This document shows, in pieces, positions 5,138-5,224 of a stretch of 5,224 bases of DNA. The notes beneath the pieces are model-generated. The model was not told where the DNA came from, searched no databases, and saw only the letters and a program-made list of their open reading frames with translations. Source of the DNA: Caryophanales bacterium UBA1424 (GTDB taxonomy: Bacteria; Bacillota_I; Bacilli_A; RFN20; CAG-826). Numbering within the stretch: the first letter of the stretch is position 1; each line of letters starts with the position of its first letter. The translations under genes were made by a program, and so were the position numbers. The DNA lies in NCBI GenBank assembly GCA_002329705.1, contig DCUC01000076.1, positions 1-5,224 of the forward strand, in the 5' to 3' direction.

Positions 5138-5224
5138 GCGGAGCTTCTTAAGAAGGTTTCTAGGCACCTGGTGACTAAGGAGTGTAATCCGCCTGAAGAG
5201 TAACGAGCTAACTCGAAATAAAAA
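5138..5224 (+). other. Structured 5' leader or small RNA, truncated by the window end
   Basis: Directly after the promoter the sequence can form a compact set of helices: GCGGA (5138-5142) with TCCGC (5188-5192); inside it CTTC-TTAA-GAAG (5144-5155) and TAG-g-CAC-ctg-GTG-a-CTA (5161-5177); and after it CGAG-CTAA-CTCG (5204-5215). No start codon with a ribosome binding site follows within the window, although AAGGAG occurs at 5177-5182. The outer helix needs transcription to start by about 5138-5140, slightly earlier than the usual distance from the -10, which is a weakness. It matches no riboswitch, T-box or housekeeping RNA core that I know. It is either the start of a long leader for the next gene or of a small RNA. 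Confidence 0.35.

Noticed and set aside
5136..5174. Short frame starting ATG CGG AGC after the promoter, 12 codons
   Set aside because: Its ATG lies at or before the predicted transcription start and it has no ribosome binding site.
5165..5192. Possible 5S rRNA-like segment (CTGGTGACTA)
   Set aside because: The conserved 5S sequence expected right after it (the CACACC and CCGAACACGG regions) is absent.
5003..5224. Open frame on the - strand from the right edge to a TAA at 5003-5005, about 73 codons, as a possible partial gene
   Set aside because: It uses AGG, CGG, AGA and CTA codons unlike the neighbouring genes, runs straight through the terminator-like hairpin, and lies opposite a strong promoter. 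It is not convincing as protein.
5177..5224. Similarity of GAGCTAACTCG to the CAGCTAACCTCG end of the cyclic-di-AMP (ydaO) riboswitch
   Set aside because: The rest of the ydaO aptamer core is missing and the segment from the promoter is far too short. The short match is likely chance.

Overview
The window holds one truncated gene and four complete genes and looks like chromosomal DNA of a low-to-moderate-GC Gram-positive-type bacterium (Bacillota or a walled or wall-less relative such as the Acholeplasma/Izemoplasma side of Bacilli). The basis is AGGAGG-type ribosome binding sites, short lipoprotein signal peptides with clean lipoboxes, sigma-A-like promoters, and Bacillus TuaD-like motifs in the dehydrogenase. 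Tryptophan is read from TGG and no reading frame needs TGA as a sense codon, so the standard code fits. The lineage is an inference; nothing here fixes a genus.

Left part (1-2709, + strand): the 3' end of a small integral membrane protein gene and its terminator are followed by two tandem paralogous lipoprotein genes (345-1436 and 1544-2668). Each lipoprotein gene has its own -10-like element, ribosome binding site and intrinsic terminator, so they look like separately transcribed duplicates rather than a simple operon. Both proteins have the same plan: lipobox, N-terminal domain, acidic linker, beta-rich C-terminal domain, a Gly-rich linker that has diverged, and a conserved acidic/aromatic tail (DYEE-[DE]-FEDLD). 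I do not recognise the family.

Middle and right part (2717-4940, - strand): a RimK-type ATP-grasp ligase gene is followed 25 bp later by a nucleotide-sugar dehydrogenase gene (UDP-glucose 6-dehydrogenase type) with a strong ribosome binding site in the gap. They probably form an operon. The dehydrogenase makes a sugar carboxylate and ATP-grasp ligases join carboxylates to amines, so a joint role in making or modifying a uronic-acid surface glycan is an attractive but unproven reading. A bidirectional hairpin terminator separates this convergent pair from the lipoproteins.

Right edge (4941-5224): no convincing gene. It holds inverted repeats upstream of the ligase, a terminator-like hairpin facing the ligase, and a near-consensus sigma-A promoter pointing rightward (TTGACT-17-TATAAT). 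Its transcript would begin with a compact, foldable leader, cut by the window end, that I could not assign to a known riboswitch class. The lipoprotein pair with its conserved tail and this leader are the items most likely to be undescribed.
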